64,000 bases of DNA, taken from positions 5,937,820-6,001,819 of the forward strand of contig OY744466.1 in assembly GCA_963556145.1 (NCBI GenBank). Direction: 5' to 3'. A program made the position numbers and the translations under genes. How positions within the stretch are numbered: the stretch's first letter is position 1; each line of letters opens with the position of its first letter. The notes under the pieces were generated by a model, which was not told the DNA's origin, did not search any database, and saw nothing but the letters and a program-made list of their open reading frames with translations. The DNA comes from Hygrocybe punicea (taxonomy: Eukaryota; Basidiomycota; Agaricomycetes; Agaricales; Hygrophoraceae). Below are positions 10,951 to 22,174 of the stretch, piece by piece.

Positions 10951-11012
10951 CTACCACTATATAAGGTTAGGAGTGCGTGGGAAGTTGGGTGCACCCTGGG
11001 GTGCCAAATACA

Positions 11013-12912
11013 ACTAACTACCCTTATTTATTTATCTGTTTAAAATAAACCATCAGGTCTGTAGTGCAGGGGGCAGAACCGGCAAAACGGCAATTGCCAG
11101 AGGTGGTAAAATTTGGCATAACTATTTTTGATCTTTTTACACAAATTCATGAAGCATGGCAGTGTGGCAAAATTGTAAAGAGGTGCTGACAATGTAATTG
11201 ACATTTTGTAAGGTATGTCATGTTAGGCTGCCAAAAGTCACACATCTTTCAATGATATTGACTGGAGTATACTGTACAATTTGTAAATCAATTCAGCAGT
11301 CATGTCACATGTCACAGGTATCTTCCATGTGATAAAAAATTTTGAGGAGTCCCACCTAAAGTAGCCAGAATTACTAGTAGGTATAAAACTGATGAAATGA
11401 GCTGAAATTCTGGAAAATGTCACACATTATGGACTTACCTGACAAAACTAAATTTCAGCAGGCCTGTCAGGATGTTAAATTACACACTACACATCTTGAA
11501 TTTCAAACAAATTCTCAAGTTGTAGGAATTCTCAATGAATTTCAATTTAATGTGGGTTTAAACATGGCCAGCAGATTATATTACAGCAGAAACCACTCCA
11601 AATAAATCCTTTTTCGGCACAGATTTGGTAGTAATATCCATATTAGGCAGGTGTTCTGCCAAGTTCTGCCCAAGTTCTGCCCAGTTCTGCCCACTACCGG
11701 CACTGCCGGCAATTGCTGGTTTGCAAAATCATGTGGGCAAAATGGCAGAGTTCTGCCAACAACACTACAGGTCTGTTGTTGTTGTCAATCTCACAGATGT
11801 TGTGACAAATTTGGAATTTGTGTAAATATTTGTATCCTGTACCAATAGTATTGCTATACATAGCTTACAGCATATCTTTTACACAAGACATGGGTCAGCC
11901 AAGATGGATAATTCCCACTTCAAGTGGGCTGGCCAATCTCAGCCAACCACTATCTTTCTCCAGTGCAGATAGCTTGACAGAGGGGTCCATGTTCTGAGGG
12001 ACATAGGTTGCCTGAAATGAAGAATGTTTGTTAGTAACAATGAAGAATGTTTGTTTTGATCATAACTAATACTGGATGCAAGCCATAATATGTCTAATAA
12101 AAATATCATGAACTTGTTTTGAAATTAATCCATATTATTTTAACATTTCATTTACAGAAAACATTAAGATATATAGTGCCTATTTTTTTGTATATTTCTG
12201 AAAAAAGTATGATAAAGATATGGTAAAAATTATAAGAAAAGAAAAGATGTTCACAGACTGTGAAATTGTATTTCTTTTAAGATAGCACGCAGGATATTTT
12301 TATGATAACTTCCTTTAAAATGAACAGAAATTATTCAAAATGTTTTTGAACTTTTTCTTACAATGATGTGTTAAAGTAACATGGATTAATTTCAAGATAA
12401 CTCCAAGATATTTTGCGAAGAAATACTTAGGCTTGCATTCAGTGCAACCCAATACTTGACTGTTTTGGATGATCCAGGGCTCAAAATGATCAGTAAATGA
12501 TATACAAACTGTGTCTGAACATAGCAGATCATCTATCTTTGGGCACTTAGGTTATATATATATATGATCTTTGCATGTTCGGTCCAATGTCTAGTCAAAG
12601 TCAAATATATAAAGAAAGACTCTTATGGTCTGCCTTTCCGAACTTAGCAGATCGTCTATCTTCGGGCCACCTGTTTCCAAACAGGGTAAGCCATGAGGCT
12701 CTAAGTAAGGCCATGAGGCCCAACATGAGGCATGTAAATGAACTCCGAGATGGCATCAAAAAACAAACTCAAACCTTGAATTTTCTCCAAAACCACCACC
12801 CACGAAACTCCTGTTTTTTTGTCTCAGAAGCAACATTTTAACACTGTCATGGTGGGCCCTAACTTAACACTCAACACTCAACAAAGAATTGTCTTGAAAT
12901 CTGTATAACATC
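11013..12912. other. AT-rich intergenic stretch without a recognised gene
   Basis: About 1.9 kb with no convincing exon. It contains a short TTCTGCCCA tandem cluster near 11660-11695 and two diverged copies of a segment resembling TAGCAGATCRTCTATCTTYG (about 12524 and 12640). Probably old decayed repeats. Confidence 0.4.
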
Positions 12913-13566
12913 TTGAGTGTCCAACTGACCAAAGCAGGCAAACCAAATCTCTGCTGCCCAAACCCTCAGTGCCACGGCACTGCACACCAAACAATTGCGA
13001 CGAGGGTGTTTGCTTGGTTGTGCGAGGATGAACATCATCAAACTGGACATCATGTTGAGGTTTGGGAATACAATTTCAGACTGCTCAGTGTGGAGGTGGG
13101 TAATAAGCTGATGCAGTCAATGCTGGAGAATGGAATCCAGTGTTACATGGAAAAAAATGTGGTTCCAATCATCGTCAACACCAAATGGGTCAAGCTGGGG
13201 ACATATACGGACGACCTGAACTTGGGCGCCAAGTTGCTGGTTTTGGAGTGGACAGTACATGGGCTGGTTAGGGTTTACGTGGGCTGAAGCAGCCATTAGT
13301 GTTAGTGCCTGGTGAACGACATTGCCAGTATGCGTTGGAACAGCTCCTCAAGAAATTGCTGGCCAAATGGAAGAAAGCACAGAAGAGAGGGGAGGATGAA
13401 AGCTCGCCAGCATATTTGGAGTATCAGGCGGTGTCACAATGGATGGTGGTTTTATACTGTGATCATGGGTTGTCTTGGTTTTGTGCATTTCTTACTTATT
13501 ATTGACAATATGTATTCTATTGGAAGGTTAGGAAGGTGCTGTCAAAAAAGCAGGAACCATTGTTAC
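12913..13566 (+). pseudogene. First part of a gene remnant split by several transposons
   Basis: An open stretch at 12913-13287 (CCPNPQCHG cysteine motif, then VEVWEYNFRLLSVEVGNK) continues in another frame at about 13299-13505 (VLVPGERHCQYALEQ). A single missing base near 13285-13290 would join them through VGLKQPLVLVP, so this copy already has a frameshift. Downstream pieces lie at 17943 onward, 19640-19771, 29166-29637 and 30779-30966, separated by insertions whose target duplications match. I do not recognise the family; it could be a host gene or an older transposon gene. Confidence 0.45.
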
Positions 13567-13718
13567 TAGTGTTGCCACGACTCGACTAGTCAATAGTCGA
13601 CTAGGTTAGTCACGACTTCGACTAGACTATTCATGACAATTTCAAATAGTTGTAGTTAGTACAGTTGACTTCAGTCATGGCGCAGTCGGGGTTCTCAGTA
13701 CAAAAGTATGCTAACGAT

Positions 13719-16313
13719 CTATATATCCCCGTCATCTCCCTCACCCATGGCTGCAATCAGCACATCAAATGCTTTGTCCTTGTCCCTCTCAAACAATGCA
13801 CCCAACCAATCCACCTCCTCCTCCTCTACATACATCATGCTGGCCTCGTTGACTGCCCACCCAGTCATGAAGTCAAGTTGAGATTTCTTGAGGCCAAATT
13901 TGAGCATTTGAAGGGCCTCCATAAGGAGGGGATGGATGTGGTTGCGTTTGTGTGTGTCAGTCTTGGCACTGAATGAGAAAACATGCTCACTCGGGACAGA
14001 TGATGCTTGAATAGGTAGATAGTCCATTGCAATAGAATAAATTGTTGGCAAGGTTGAATTGGACATGGACCAGAATTGAAGAAGGTTCGTCCCTGGCTTA
14101 GAGAGTGGGCCTTTGACATAGGACTCATATTCTTCATTGACCGTTGCCAACTCTCCTGATTCTTCGGCTGTTTCGAACATGTTGTTGAGGCCCATATTGC
14201 GAGTCAAGTGTTTGCCATGCCTCAATGGAAGCGACAGCTGGCCTAGTGGTTAAGACTTCATCGGGGGCTACAGGTTTGGATTTGTCTCTGTACTGCTGCA
14301 TGAGGTCAAGGAAGGTGGTTTCAGCTTTCTCAAACCAGTCTGCGGCCCAGTGTTTCTTGATCCAAGATGTGCAGACTACCGGGTTGATGATCATTGCAAT
14401 GACATAGGCATCTGTTCGGTCCATCCGCTCATAGTATTTGAGCATCCATTTCAGGCCTTCGTTGATGAATGGTTTTAGGCAGGAAATCTTCTCAGCGAGC
14501 TGCTCCCAAGATGACATGAACATTTCAAAGGCCAGGATGGAGCCAGACAGAATTGGTGTGGTTTCCTTCAACATTGTTTGTTGGGCTGCATGGGGCACAG
14601 CTAAGATTGCCTCGATGTCCTGAAGGGTATTCCACTCAACGTCTGTGAGATGGAGTGTTTGAAGATCCTTGTTGACAGGGCTTGCGAGGAAGGAATCGAT
14701 GGCAGGCCACAAAATGCGAAGACAATTGATCATGTAGTAGATTGAATCCCACCTCGTCTTGACGTTGCAAAGTAGTTGTAGGAGAGGGACCATTATCACA
14801 CGGCCATCCGGAAGTGTGAAGTGGGCCCTGCTGTTGCCCTCAATGATGATGGATTTGAAGTGCTCACGGCATTGACCGGAAGATCGAACTTTGTGAACTA
14901 CTACACGACTGAGTGCAATTGGGTCACACTCGATGGCCTCCTCAAATGTTTGAGCACCAGGCTCATGCAGACGGTCAGCAGCAACGAAGGTCTCCACAGG
15001 ATCAACAAGTGCGGTGTTGGTGAAGCCTTCAACAAGGTGCTGGCAACATATGTTGATGATGTGCGCGAAGCACATGATCCGATTCTCGATGGCACAGGGG
15101 TCGGTGTCATGAACCTTGAGGAGGCCTTCCAGCCCTACAACGAAGGTGTCATTGTTGCTTGCATTGTTGAGGGTAAACCAACCAATGAGGGTTGTGATAC
15201 TGGCATGGTCGAGCAGGTGCAGGATGACGGTGGTGAGGTTGGCGCCATCATGTTTGCTGGTGACATTGTGAAATGTGATCAGTGCGGTCTTGAGTTTTAG
15301 CTGATTGCTGCGCTTGTTGCAGGCAATCCAATGGGCGGTAATGCAGAGGTACGAGCGAAGACTCCTGCAGACCAGAGGTCCGCGGTAAAGCTAACCTTCC
15401 CTACAGCGTCGGCAAGTTCAAGCCACAGGGCCTTGAAGTGGGACTCCCAGGCTGCAATGATTGCCTCACGCAACTTGGTGCGGTGGGAGATGTCTTTGTC
15501 TTGAAGGTCAGAACGAAGGAGGAGGAGGAGATCTCGAAACTCCCGACACTCAATGACATTGATTGATTGATCATCCGCAACGACGAAGTTGATCAAAGCA
15601 TGAAGGAGGGCGGCGTGAGTGAAGGAGGGATGGCCAGATGATGATATGTCTTGAAGGTTAGAGTCGAGGGTAGATTGTCTGAGGCTAGCAGTTTCCTCAT
15701 GGATCTTCCGCTTCGGCAACTGCATCAACCAGCCATTCTCCTTGCAGGCTTTGACGTACTCATCCTCATGGTACTTCTCGAGGTGGACACGGAGATTGGG
15801 GTTAGCTGTGGCAGGGGCAAAGGTATAGTTGATGTGAACTTTGGATCGGCAGAACGGCATGCCCTGTAGGTAGATAATTAGTGTACAGAAATCAATAGAA
15901 AGGGGGAAGACACTCACTGACAGGCCTTACATAGTGTTTGGATCTTCTCCTTGATACTCCCCTTTGTGAAGAAGTGCCAGATATCGTGTGCAGCCATTTT
16001 GAATTGGACCGAGCCTATGAGGTCGTTGACAGACGTGGGCTGACTGGGCCCAGTAGTGGCAGTAGCAGATGGGGCTGCTGACTCTGACGGGGCTGCTGAC
16101 TGCGTAGGAGCAGGAGATAGTTGACGTGATATCGTGTGCAGCCATTTTGAATTGGACCGAGCCTATGAGGTCGTTGACAGACGTGGGCTGACTGGGCCCA
16201 GTAGTGGCAGTAGCAGATGGGGCTGCTGACTCTGACGGGGCTGCTGACTGCGTAGGAGCAGGAGATGGTTGACGTTTCTTGGCCTTCTTCTTGGCACGCT
16301 CGGCCTTCTTCAT
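13719..16313 (-). pseudogene. hAT transposase, broken by frameshifts and a tandem duplication
   Basis: Order on the minus strand: a Lys/Pro/Ala-rich start; a BED-type zinc finger split by a short intron (CKAC ... HLEKYH, spliced between about 15926 and 15860); the hAT catalytic region with FTADLWS, SYLCITAHW, FTLNNASNNDT, CFAHIINICC and TRWDSIYYM; and a C-terminal dimerisation region (YLPIQASSVPSEHVFSFS ... NHIHPLLMEALQMLKFGLK). Breaks: a 148-bp tandem duplication at 15981-16276 that shifts frame between HDI and WHFF; a frameshift near 15370 between DLWS and RSYL; another near 14225. The protein cannot be made as one chain, so this copy is dead unless supplied in trans. Confidence 0.85.
15981..16276. 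repeat. 148-bp tandem duplication in the transposase N-terminus
   Basis: Copy 1 (15981-16128) and copy 2 (16129-16276) are nearly identical. The period is 148, not a multiple of 3, so it disrupts the frame just before the BED finger. Confidence 0.95.
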
Positions 16314-16356
16314 CGCAGCTTGCTTTTTGGCACGTGTAAGGGCAGGGAGTTCAAAT

Positions 16357-17655
16357 TAGAGTTTTAAAGTCCAGTCCGGTCCGGTTTTTGCCCCCAAATT
16401 TGGGGTTAACCGGAACCTGACTGGTTGACAGATCACACAATTTCACAAAACCTTAACTGGTCCCATAGGGACCAGTTAAATATTTATTTTCAGGGGGACC
16501 GGACTGGTCCTAACCAGTCTCAACTGGGACCATGCACACAACCGGTCAGAACCGAGGTCAATATACTAACTACCAACTAAGGTATTAATTTTTAATAAAT
16601 AAAATGGGGTGTTGGCAGCCCCGGCATGTTCAAGTTGGTAGTTGGTGGCCACGATTGTGGGCACATTGGTGATCACATTGGGCACATGGGTAGGCGCAGA
16701 CGCGTTGGCCACTCTGTTTGGTGCATGGGTGGTTGTGGACGCGTTGGCGTGTTGGTGGCCCTGTTGCTGGTGTTGTGGTGGGTGCCCAACACGGCCATCC
16801 TCCTGGTTACCTCGCGGTTGCAGCGCTGACGTCGATTGACGTGGCGGTGCGCATCTGCGAGGTATGTTGGGGGTTGGTGGTGGGATGGCCATGGCCATTG
16901 TCATGGTCGTGGTTGTCGTTGTCATTGTGGTCGTTGTGGTCGTGGTTGTGATGGTCATTGTGGTGGTGGTGGTGGTGATGTTCGTGGTTGCTGTTGTTGA
17001 TGTTCCTGGTCGCTGTTGTTGATGTTTGTGGTCACTGTTGTTGACATTGTTGTTGTTGTTGTTGTTGTCCCATTTGGAGGGCTGTGGGTATCATTCTCGC
17101 CGCCTGTCATCCTCATCAGGTGCTTGTATTGTTTGTGTTGGTACTGCTGTTGTTGTCGTTTGTGTAATTAGTAGCTGAGAAAACAAAAAACAAAAAAAAA
17201 ATTACTTACCTACTGCAATGGGGGTTGGGTGCACCGGCCCTCCGCTGCCCTTCTCCCCACGTCCCATCGTTGTCCGTTTGTTGTTGTTGCTATACTCCAT
17301 TGTTGTTGTTGTTGCGTTAGTGTAGAATAGACAACCATGATTTAAAATAACTTACCTTCTGGGGATGGGCACGCCAACCCCACTGCCTTTTCTCATTTTG
17401 CATTCCCTCGTGACGCTGCCGTTTTGCTGCCGTCGCCATCATTTGCCAACCTTGTAGTGGTGTTGAAAAAGTCCGGTTGTAACTGGTTACAACCGGTTAC
17501 AACTCGGTTGCATAAGCTTCGTCCACATCGGGAAACCGCAACTGGCAACCTCCCAAAAGTGGGCAACCACAACCAGTGGTCCGGTCTTTTTTTGGTTCAG
17601 TCCGGTCGGGTCCCAGTTTTTTGCCGGGTCCTATGGACTGGACCTTGAAACACTA
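16357..17655. mobile_element. Nested hAT-like MITE (1.3 kb)
   Basis: The left end TAGAGTTTTAAAGTCCAGTC pairs with the reverse complement of the right end (TAGTGTTTCAAGGTCCAGTC). It is flanked by GTTCAAAT (16349-16356) and GTTCAGAT (17656-17663), an 8-bp duplication with one mismatch. The interior has GTT/TTG triplet microsatellites (16590-17320) and no convincing gene. It was inserted into the hAT element upstream of the transposase start. Confidence 0.85.
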
Positions 17656-18535
17656 GTTCAGATGAGGAGGTAGCCAGAGATGAGGCATTTCCCGAGGACT
17701 TGGAGGACCCATCGTCACTGTCCTTGCGATGACTTCATTTGCTCATGTCATGAACGAGATTGTTGAAGAAAGAAAAAAAAAAACATGGTCCGGACTTAGC
17801 TGCCAGCTCTCGACTTGACCAAATCGGGTAGTCATAGTCATAGTCGGTGTCATAGTCATAGTCAAGTCGGTTATCAACTCAGCTATGACCGACTACGACT
17901 ATGACTACTAGTTGACTACTAGTCATAGTTGTGGTAACACTAATTGTTATGGACCTGTTATCAAAAAATGAAATGCTACACGTATATCGGGAAACCTTGG
18001 AAGAAAAGCTAGTCAAGACGTTTCTGACTCTCATTGAAAATAAGTGAAGGGGGACGGGCAGAGTATGAGCAAGCCATTGAGGATCAGATTCAGTCCACGA
18101 AAAACAGGCAGTCCATACATGGCCATTTATAGTTGCGGGCATATCTTGGAGTTTTAATACGATGCTGATCTGGTTGGGTAAACCATTCTACACTATGCCA
18201 TGCATCAAACTGGAAAGGGGCAAACAAGATGCTTGGGGGGGTATTTGGTGGAGTAAGCCACAAACAAGTTTACTATGGAAGAATAAATACACTTACTTTT
18301 GAAAGTAGCTCATGATGGAATTGACGACCAACCTGACCAAACAGTTATGGTTTTGTTTCTCACCTGGTGACTTTCCAATGGTCCAAGAGATCCAGCGAGT
18401 GCAAGATGAACACCTGTGACTCCCGACTTCTCCCACGTGTTAGCAGTGGTGACACACCCTATTACCCCTTCTAAGTAGAGGCATATTTTCAGATGTAGGG
18501 CCTCCTTTTATAAACCTGCAATAGCTAAGGGACTT
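17366..18535 (+). repeat. Segment duplicated on the other side of the first N gap (copy A)
   Basis: This 1170-bp stretch reappears at 18736-19896 in the same orientation. The copies differ mainly by single-base indels in homopolymers, for example runs of G, T and A. It covers the right part of the hAT element, the host remnant after it and the left end of the KDZ element. An unmerged assembly overlap or allelic copies is the simplest explanation. Confidence 0.85.
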
Positions 18536-18735
18536 NNNNNNNNNNNNNNNNNNNNNNNNNNNNNNNNNNNNNNNNNNNNNNNNNNNNNNNNNNNNNNNNN
18601 NNNNNNNNNNNNNNNNNNNNNNNNNNNNNNNNNNNNNNNNNNNNNNNNNNNNNNNNNNNNNNNNNNNNNNNNNNNNNNNNNNNNNNNNNNNNNNNNNNNN
18701 NNNNNNNNNNNNNNNNNNNNNNNNNNNNNNNNNNN
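18536..18735. other. Assembly gap, 200 N
   Basis: A run of exactly 200 N, a conventional placeholder of unknown true size. Both sides hold the same sequence, so true missing sequence may be zero or negative. Confidence 0.99.
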
Positions 18736-19896
18736 TGGGCACGCCAACCCCCACTGCCTTTTCTCATTTTGCATTCCCTCGTGACGCTGCCGTTTTGCTG
18801 CCGTCGCCATCATTTGCCAACCTTGTAGTGGTGTTGAAAAAGTCCGGTTGTAACTGGTTACAACCGGTTACAACTCGGTTGCATAAGCTTCGTCCACATC
18901 GGGAAACCGCAACTGGCAACCTCCCAAAAGTGGGCAACCACAACCAGTGGTCCGGTCTTTTTTGGTTCAGTCCGGTCGGGTCCCAGTTTTTTGCCGGTCC
19001 TATGGACTGGACCTTGAAACACTAGTTCAGATGAGGAGGTAGCCAGAGATGAGGCATTTCCCGAGGACTTGGAGGACCCATCGTCACTGTCCTTGCGATG
19101 ACTTCATTTGCTCATGTCATGAACGAGATTGTTGAAGAAAGAAAAAAAAAACATGGTCCGGACTTAGCTGCCAGCTCTCGACTTGACCAAATCGGGTAGT
19201 CATAGTCATAGTCGGTGTCATAGTCATAGTCAAGTCGGTTATCAACTCAGCTATGACCGACTACGACTATGACTACTAGTTGACTACTAGTCATAGTTGT
19301 GGTAACACTAATTGTTATGGACCTGTTATCAAAAAATGAAATGCTACACGTATATCGGGAAACCTTGGAAGAAAAGCTAGTCAAGACGTTTCTGACTCTC
19401 ATTGAAAATAAGTGAAGGGGACGGGCAGAGTATGAGCAAGCCATTGAGGATCAGATTCAGTCCACGAAAAACAGCAGTCCATACATGGCCATTTATAGTT
19501 GCGGGCATATCTTGGAGTTTTATACGATGCTGATCTGGTTGGGTAAACCATTCTACACTATGCCATGCATCAAACTGGAATGGGCAAACAAGATGCTTGG
19601 GGGGGTATTTGGTGGAGTAAGCACAACAAGTTTACTATGGAAGAATAAATACACTTACTTTTGAAGTAGCTCATGATGGAATTGACGACCAACCTGACCA
19701 AACAGTTATGGTTTTGTTTCTCACCTGGTGACTTTCCAATGGTCCAAGAGATCCAGCGAGTGCAAGATGAACACCTGTGACTCCCGACTTCTCCCACGTG
19801 TTAGCAGTGGTGACACACCCTATTACCCCTTCTAAGTAGAGGCATATTTTCAGATGTAGGGCCTCCTTTTATAAACCTGCAATAGCTAAGGGACTT
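18736..19896 (+). repeat. Copy B of the segment duplicated across the first N gap
   Basis: Near-identical to 17366-18535. It continues without a break into the KDZ element, so this is the copy to use for reading gene and transposon borders. Confidence 0.85.
19640..19771 (+). pseudogene. Part of the split gene remnant, left of the KDZ insertion
   Basis: The end of this stretch reads VQEIQRVQDE in one frame and stops at the KDZ border. The same frame resumes at 29166 with AIFAENKLDLEGLPKL once the target duplication is counted once. Earlier positions (17943-18400 and the duplicate at 19315-19640) contain further pieces with stops or probable introns that I could not resolve. Confidence 0.5.
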
Positions 19897-20137
19897 GTAG
19901 TATATCTGAGCTCCCTAATACATTGCCATATCAAGCTATTTGGTCACTGTTGCACACATCCCAATCCGTCACCATGTCACCTGTCAACCGCAGCGGTGCG
20001 CGCTCATTTCCACATTGGGACATGGCCGCCCATTGCTCACTGTTTCCATATCGGGACATGGCCACTGCCTTTGCGCACTCATCGTTCATGATGTCCAGCG
20101 TGCTCTTTTTTGTTTTTTGGCTTGCCATGTAGACACA
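19772..20137 (+). repeat. Left terminal inverted repeat of the KDZ element
   Basis: Contains two copies of a subterminal motif around TTGGGACATGGCC in direct orientation, a layout typical of transposase-binding sites. The matching right repeat is at 28797-29165. Confidence 0.9.
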
Positions 20138-20460
20138 GCACACCGTCACGCATCACATCATCAAGACAACCAGCACTATCGCGGGGCACGGAAATTTTCA
20201 TAATCAGCTGACTACGTACACAAGGCCATATCATGGTATATGGAGGTGGGGGGGATGTGGGGCAGACAGGGGGGGGACACAGAGTAAAGGTGGTGGGAGC
20301 GGGGGGCCAGGGGAGCAGGCTGGGATGGGTGAAGGGGGCAGGTACAAATGACAAGGGATGGTGCATAAAGGGAGGAGGATGGAGCACAGAAGCATGAGAT
20401 GGGAGGTGGCCAGTCACACCTCCTCATCACTTTCAGAATCAGAGAGGATGGCCTTGCTCT

Positions 20461-21992
20461 TCATGGGGGGGAGCTGGGTCTTGCGGGTGTTGACTTGGAT
20501 GCCACCCGTCTCTTCTTCTTCGAGGGACCTGCAATGTCCTCGTCGCTCTCCTGCCCCTCCTTGCCTCTAACCTTGCAGCTCTTCCTTTTCAAGCCCTTGT
20601 CACTCCTCTCCTTGCGCTTCTTCCCAATGATCTCACCATCCAAATGCCTCTTGGATATGTCCTCCACATGCTCTGCCAACTCATGCTTGCTGAGGCGGAC
20701 CCATTTGCAGGCACCGGTCTTGAGTGCGTCCCGCAGTTTTCGGATGTCGTCCACTGTCCCTATCTCTGAGGGACTGACCAGGCGGCTGAATGTCCATCCA
20801 ACTATCTTCACCCGTAAGTTTGTGATGATGGCCTCCTCGTAGTTCGTGTAGTTCATGGCAACTTTCTTGGTTTTAGAAGCAAATTCTGTCAGGCTGTGAG
20901 CTGGCAAACATATGCAGCAGGGGGTTACACTTACTGAGGCCGGAGAGTATGAGTTTTGTGCACTCAGCACGCATTGATGCAAGCGTGTCACGTTTGCGAA
21001 GAGCTATCTCAAACTTCAGAATCGGTGAGTGTACAACAGAGGGTGCACTTACTTTTTGACCTTGTGCAAGCCCACTGCTCAAACAACCGAGTCACATCCC
21101 AGGGGTCAAGGCCAAGTGACTCTGAGAGGAAGTCCATGGAATCCCCGGAAGCCAGCCATTCCGGTGCTGCATTGTCATCGACATGACCGCAGGTGAAAAA
21201 TGTGATGGCGTAGGAACCAGTGCACTCAGACAGATGCTCCAGCTAAGGGGTGGTGAGGTATGTGATAAGCGTAGTAGTGACTGGACATGTACCTCTCGGT
21301 TGACGCTGGCTACTGTGCTCCGGAAGTCCAGTGCTGCAGAACGATTCGATGGGCATGCTCCGACTTTCTTCTGTGCACGGTGCTCCATGAGTGTGGCTTT
21401 GAGCTCCACTTGCCGCTCTAGTGAAAGATCTTGAAGCTCTGGGTCATTGGACATGAGCTCTTGCAGTTCCTTCAGCGTGAGGCGATCACTGGCATCTTTT
21501 CCTTATTCTCTGCGTCAGGACATTCAGACATGACGAGGGGGTGGTGAGCCTACCTTTGTTCAACTCCACAGCTTTGTGGTGAGCCAAAGCATTGTGCAAT
21601 GTCGGTCCGCACGTGCTTTTGTAGTGAGTAGACGTGGTTATGAGGTCCCGAATATAAGTCGACTTCCGGTGATGTTTCAAGGCAAGCACTTCGATTTCAG
21701 CAGTGCGTGTGAGGTTGAGAGCATCCATGTCAGTAGCCAGCTCTGTGTTCTTGAGATTTCTTGCTGCATGCCCAAGTTGTTGAGTGTTCCGCTTGGCTGT
21801 TGAGAGTTTGGCCCGAGTTCGCATGGGTTGCACATCTAGAGTGGGGTTCCGACTAGCCCATGTAGTCTGGCAGTTGATATGGGCCTCTTCCTCTGCCTGA
21901 TCTACGATATCGGTGTCAGGCATCGAGACACGTTGACAAGGCACATGGCCTTGTTTACTGTAAGTTTGACTCACGCTTCCCATATCGCTCAT
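20461..21992 (-). CDS. KDZ-borne gene of a multi-copy agaricomycete family (unknown function)
   Basis: At least five minus-strand exons can be followed: from ATG about 21992 down to about 21556; RLTLKELQELMSNDPELQDL ... VASVNRE (about 21500-21296); a short exon LEHLSECTGSYAITFFTCGH onward to LFEQWACAQGQK (about 21245-21050); FEIALRKRDTLASMRAECTKL (about 21015-20937); and the last exon to the stop at 20461 with MNYTNYEEAI, VGWTFSRLVSPSEIGTVDD and LRDALKTGACKWVRLS. The tail is Lys/Arg-rich with KKRKERSDK and KKKRR clusters. From memory this matches a family repeated in agaricomycete genomes (NYxxYE ... VGW ... LRDAL.GAC.W); its function is not known to me. It may bind DNA, judging from the basic tail. 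It is transcribed away from the transposase. No stop or frameshift was found in the exons I could join. Confidence 0.65.
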
Positions 21993-22174
21993 GCTTCTTC
22001 CAGGCCCGCCCGCTCTCACTAGTCCGACGATCTGTGTGTATCACAGTTACCTAGGCCACAGTCCCACTTACTGAGTAACCCATCCAGCTGAAACCCCCAG
22101 ACAATGCACCCCGGAAAAAGGCAAGTCAAGTAGTCCACATCTTAGTCTTCATTAATCTAACCCTCAACCAGAGA

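Larger units (their letters stand above)
8793..11012. mobile_element. Element with about 60-bp inverted repeats, interrupted by the KH-domain unit
   Basis: The sequence at about 8793-8855 (containing GGGGTGCACCCAACTTCT) is similar to the reverse complement of 10951-11012 (AAGTTGGGTGCACCCTGGGG). Removing the 9176-10950 insertion leaves an AT-rich unit of about 0.45 kb with no coding capacity, as expected of a MITE. I could not find a clear target-site duplication for this outer element. Confidence 0.5.
13567..17942 (-). mobile_element. Full-length hAT transposon (4.4 kb) with 8-bp target duplication
   Basis: The left end TAGTGTTGCCACGACTCGAC matches the reverse complement of the right end (TAGTGTTACCACAACTATGA). 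Flanks are ATTGTTAC (13559-13566) and ATTGTTAT (17943-17950), an 8-bp duplication with one change, diagnostic of hAT elements. Inside are a degenerate minus-strand transposase (13719-16313) and, next to its start, a nested TIR element (16357-17655). Inverted GACTAG/AGTCATAG repeats continue inside both ends. Confidence 0.9.

Noticed and set aside
17943..18400. Start of a separate gene
   Set aside because: The same sequence recurs after the N gap, and its frames are short; it is better read as part of the interrupted gene remnant.
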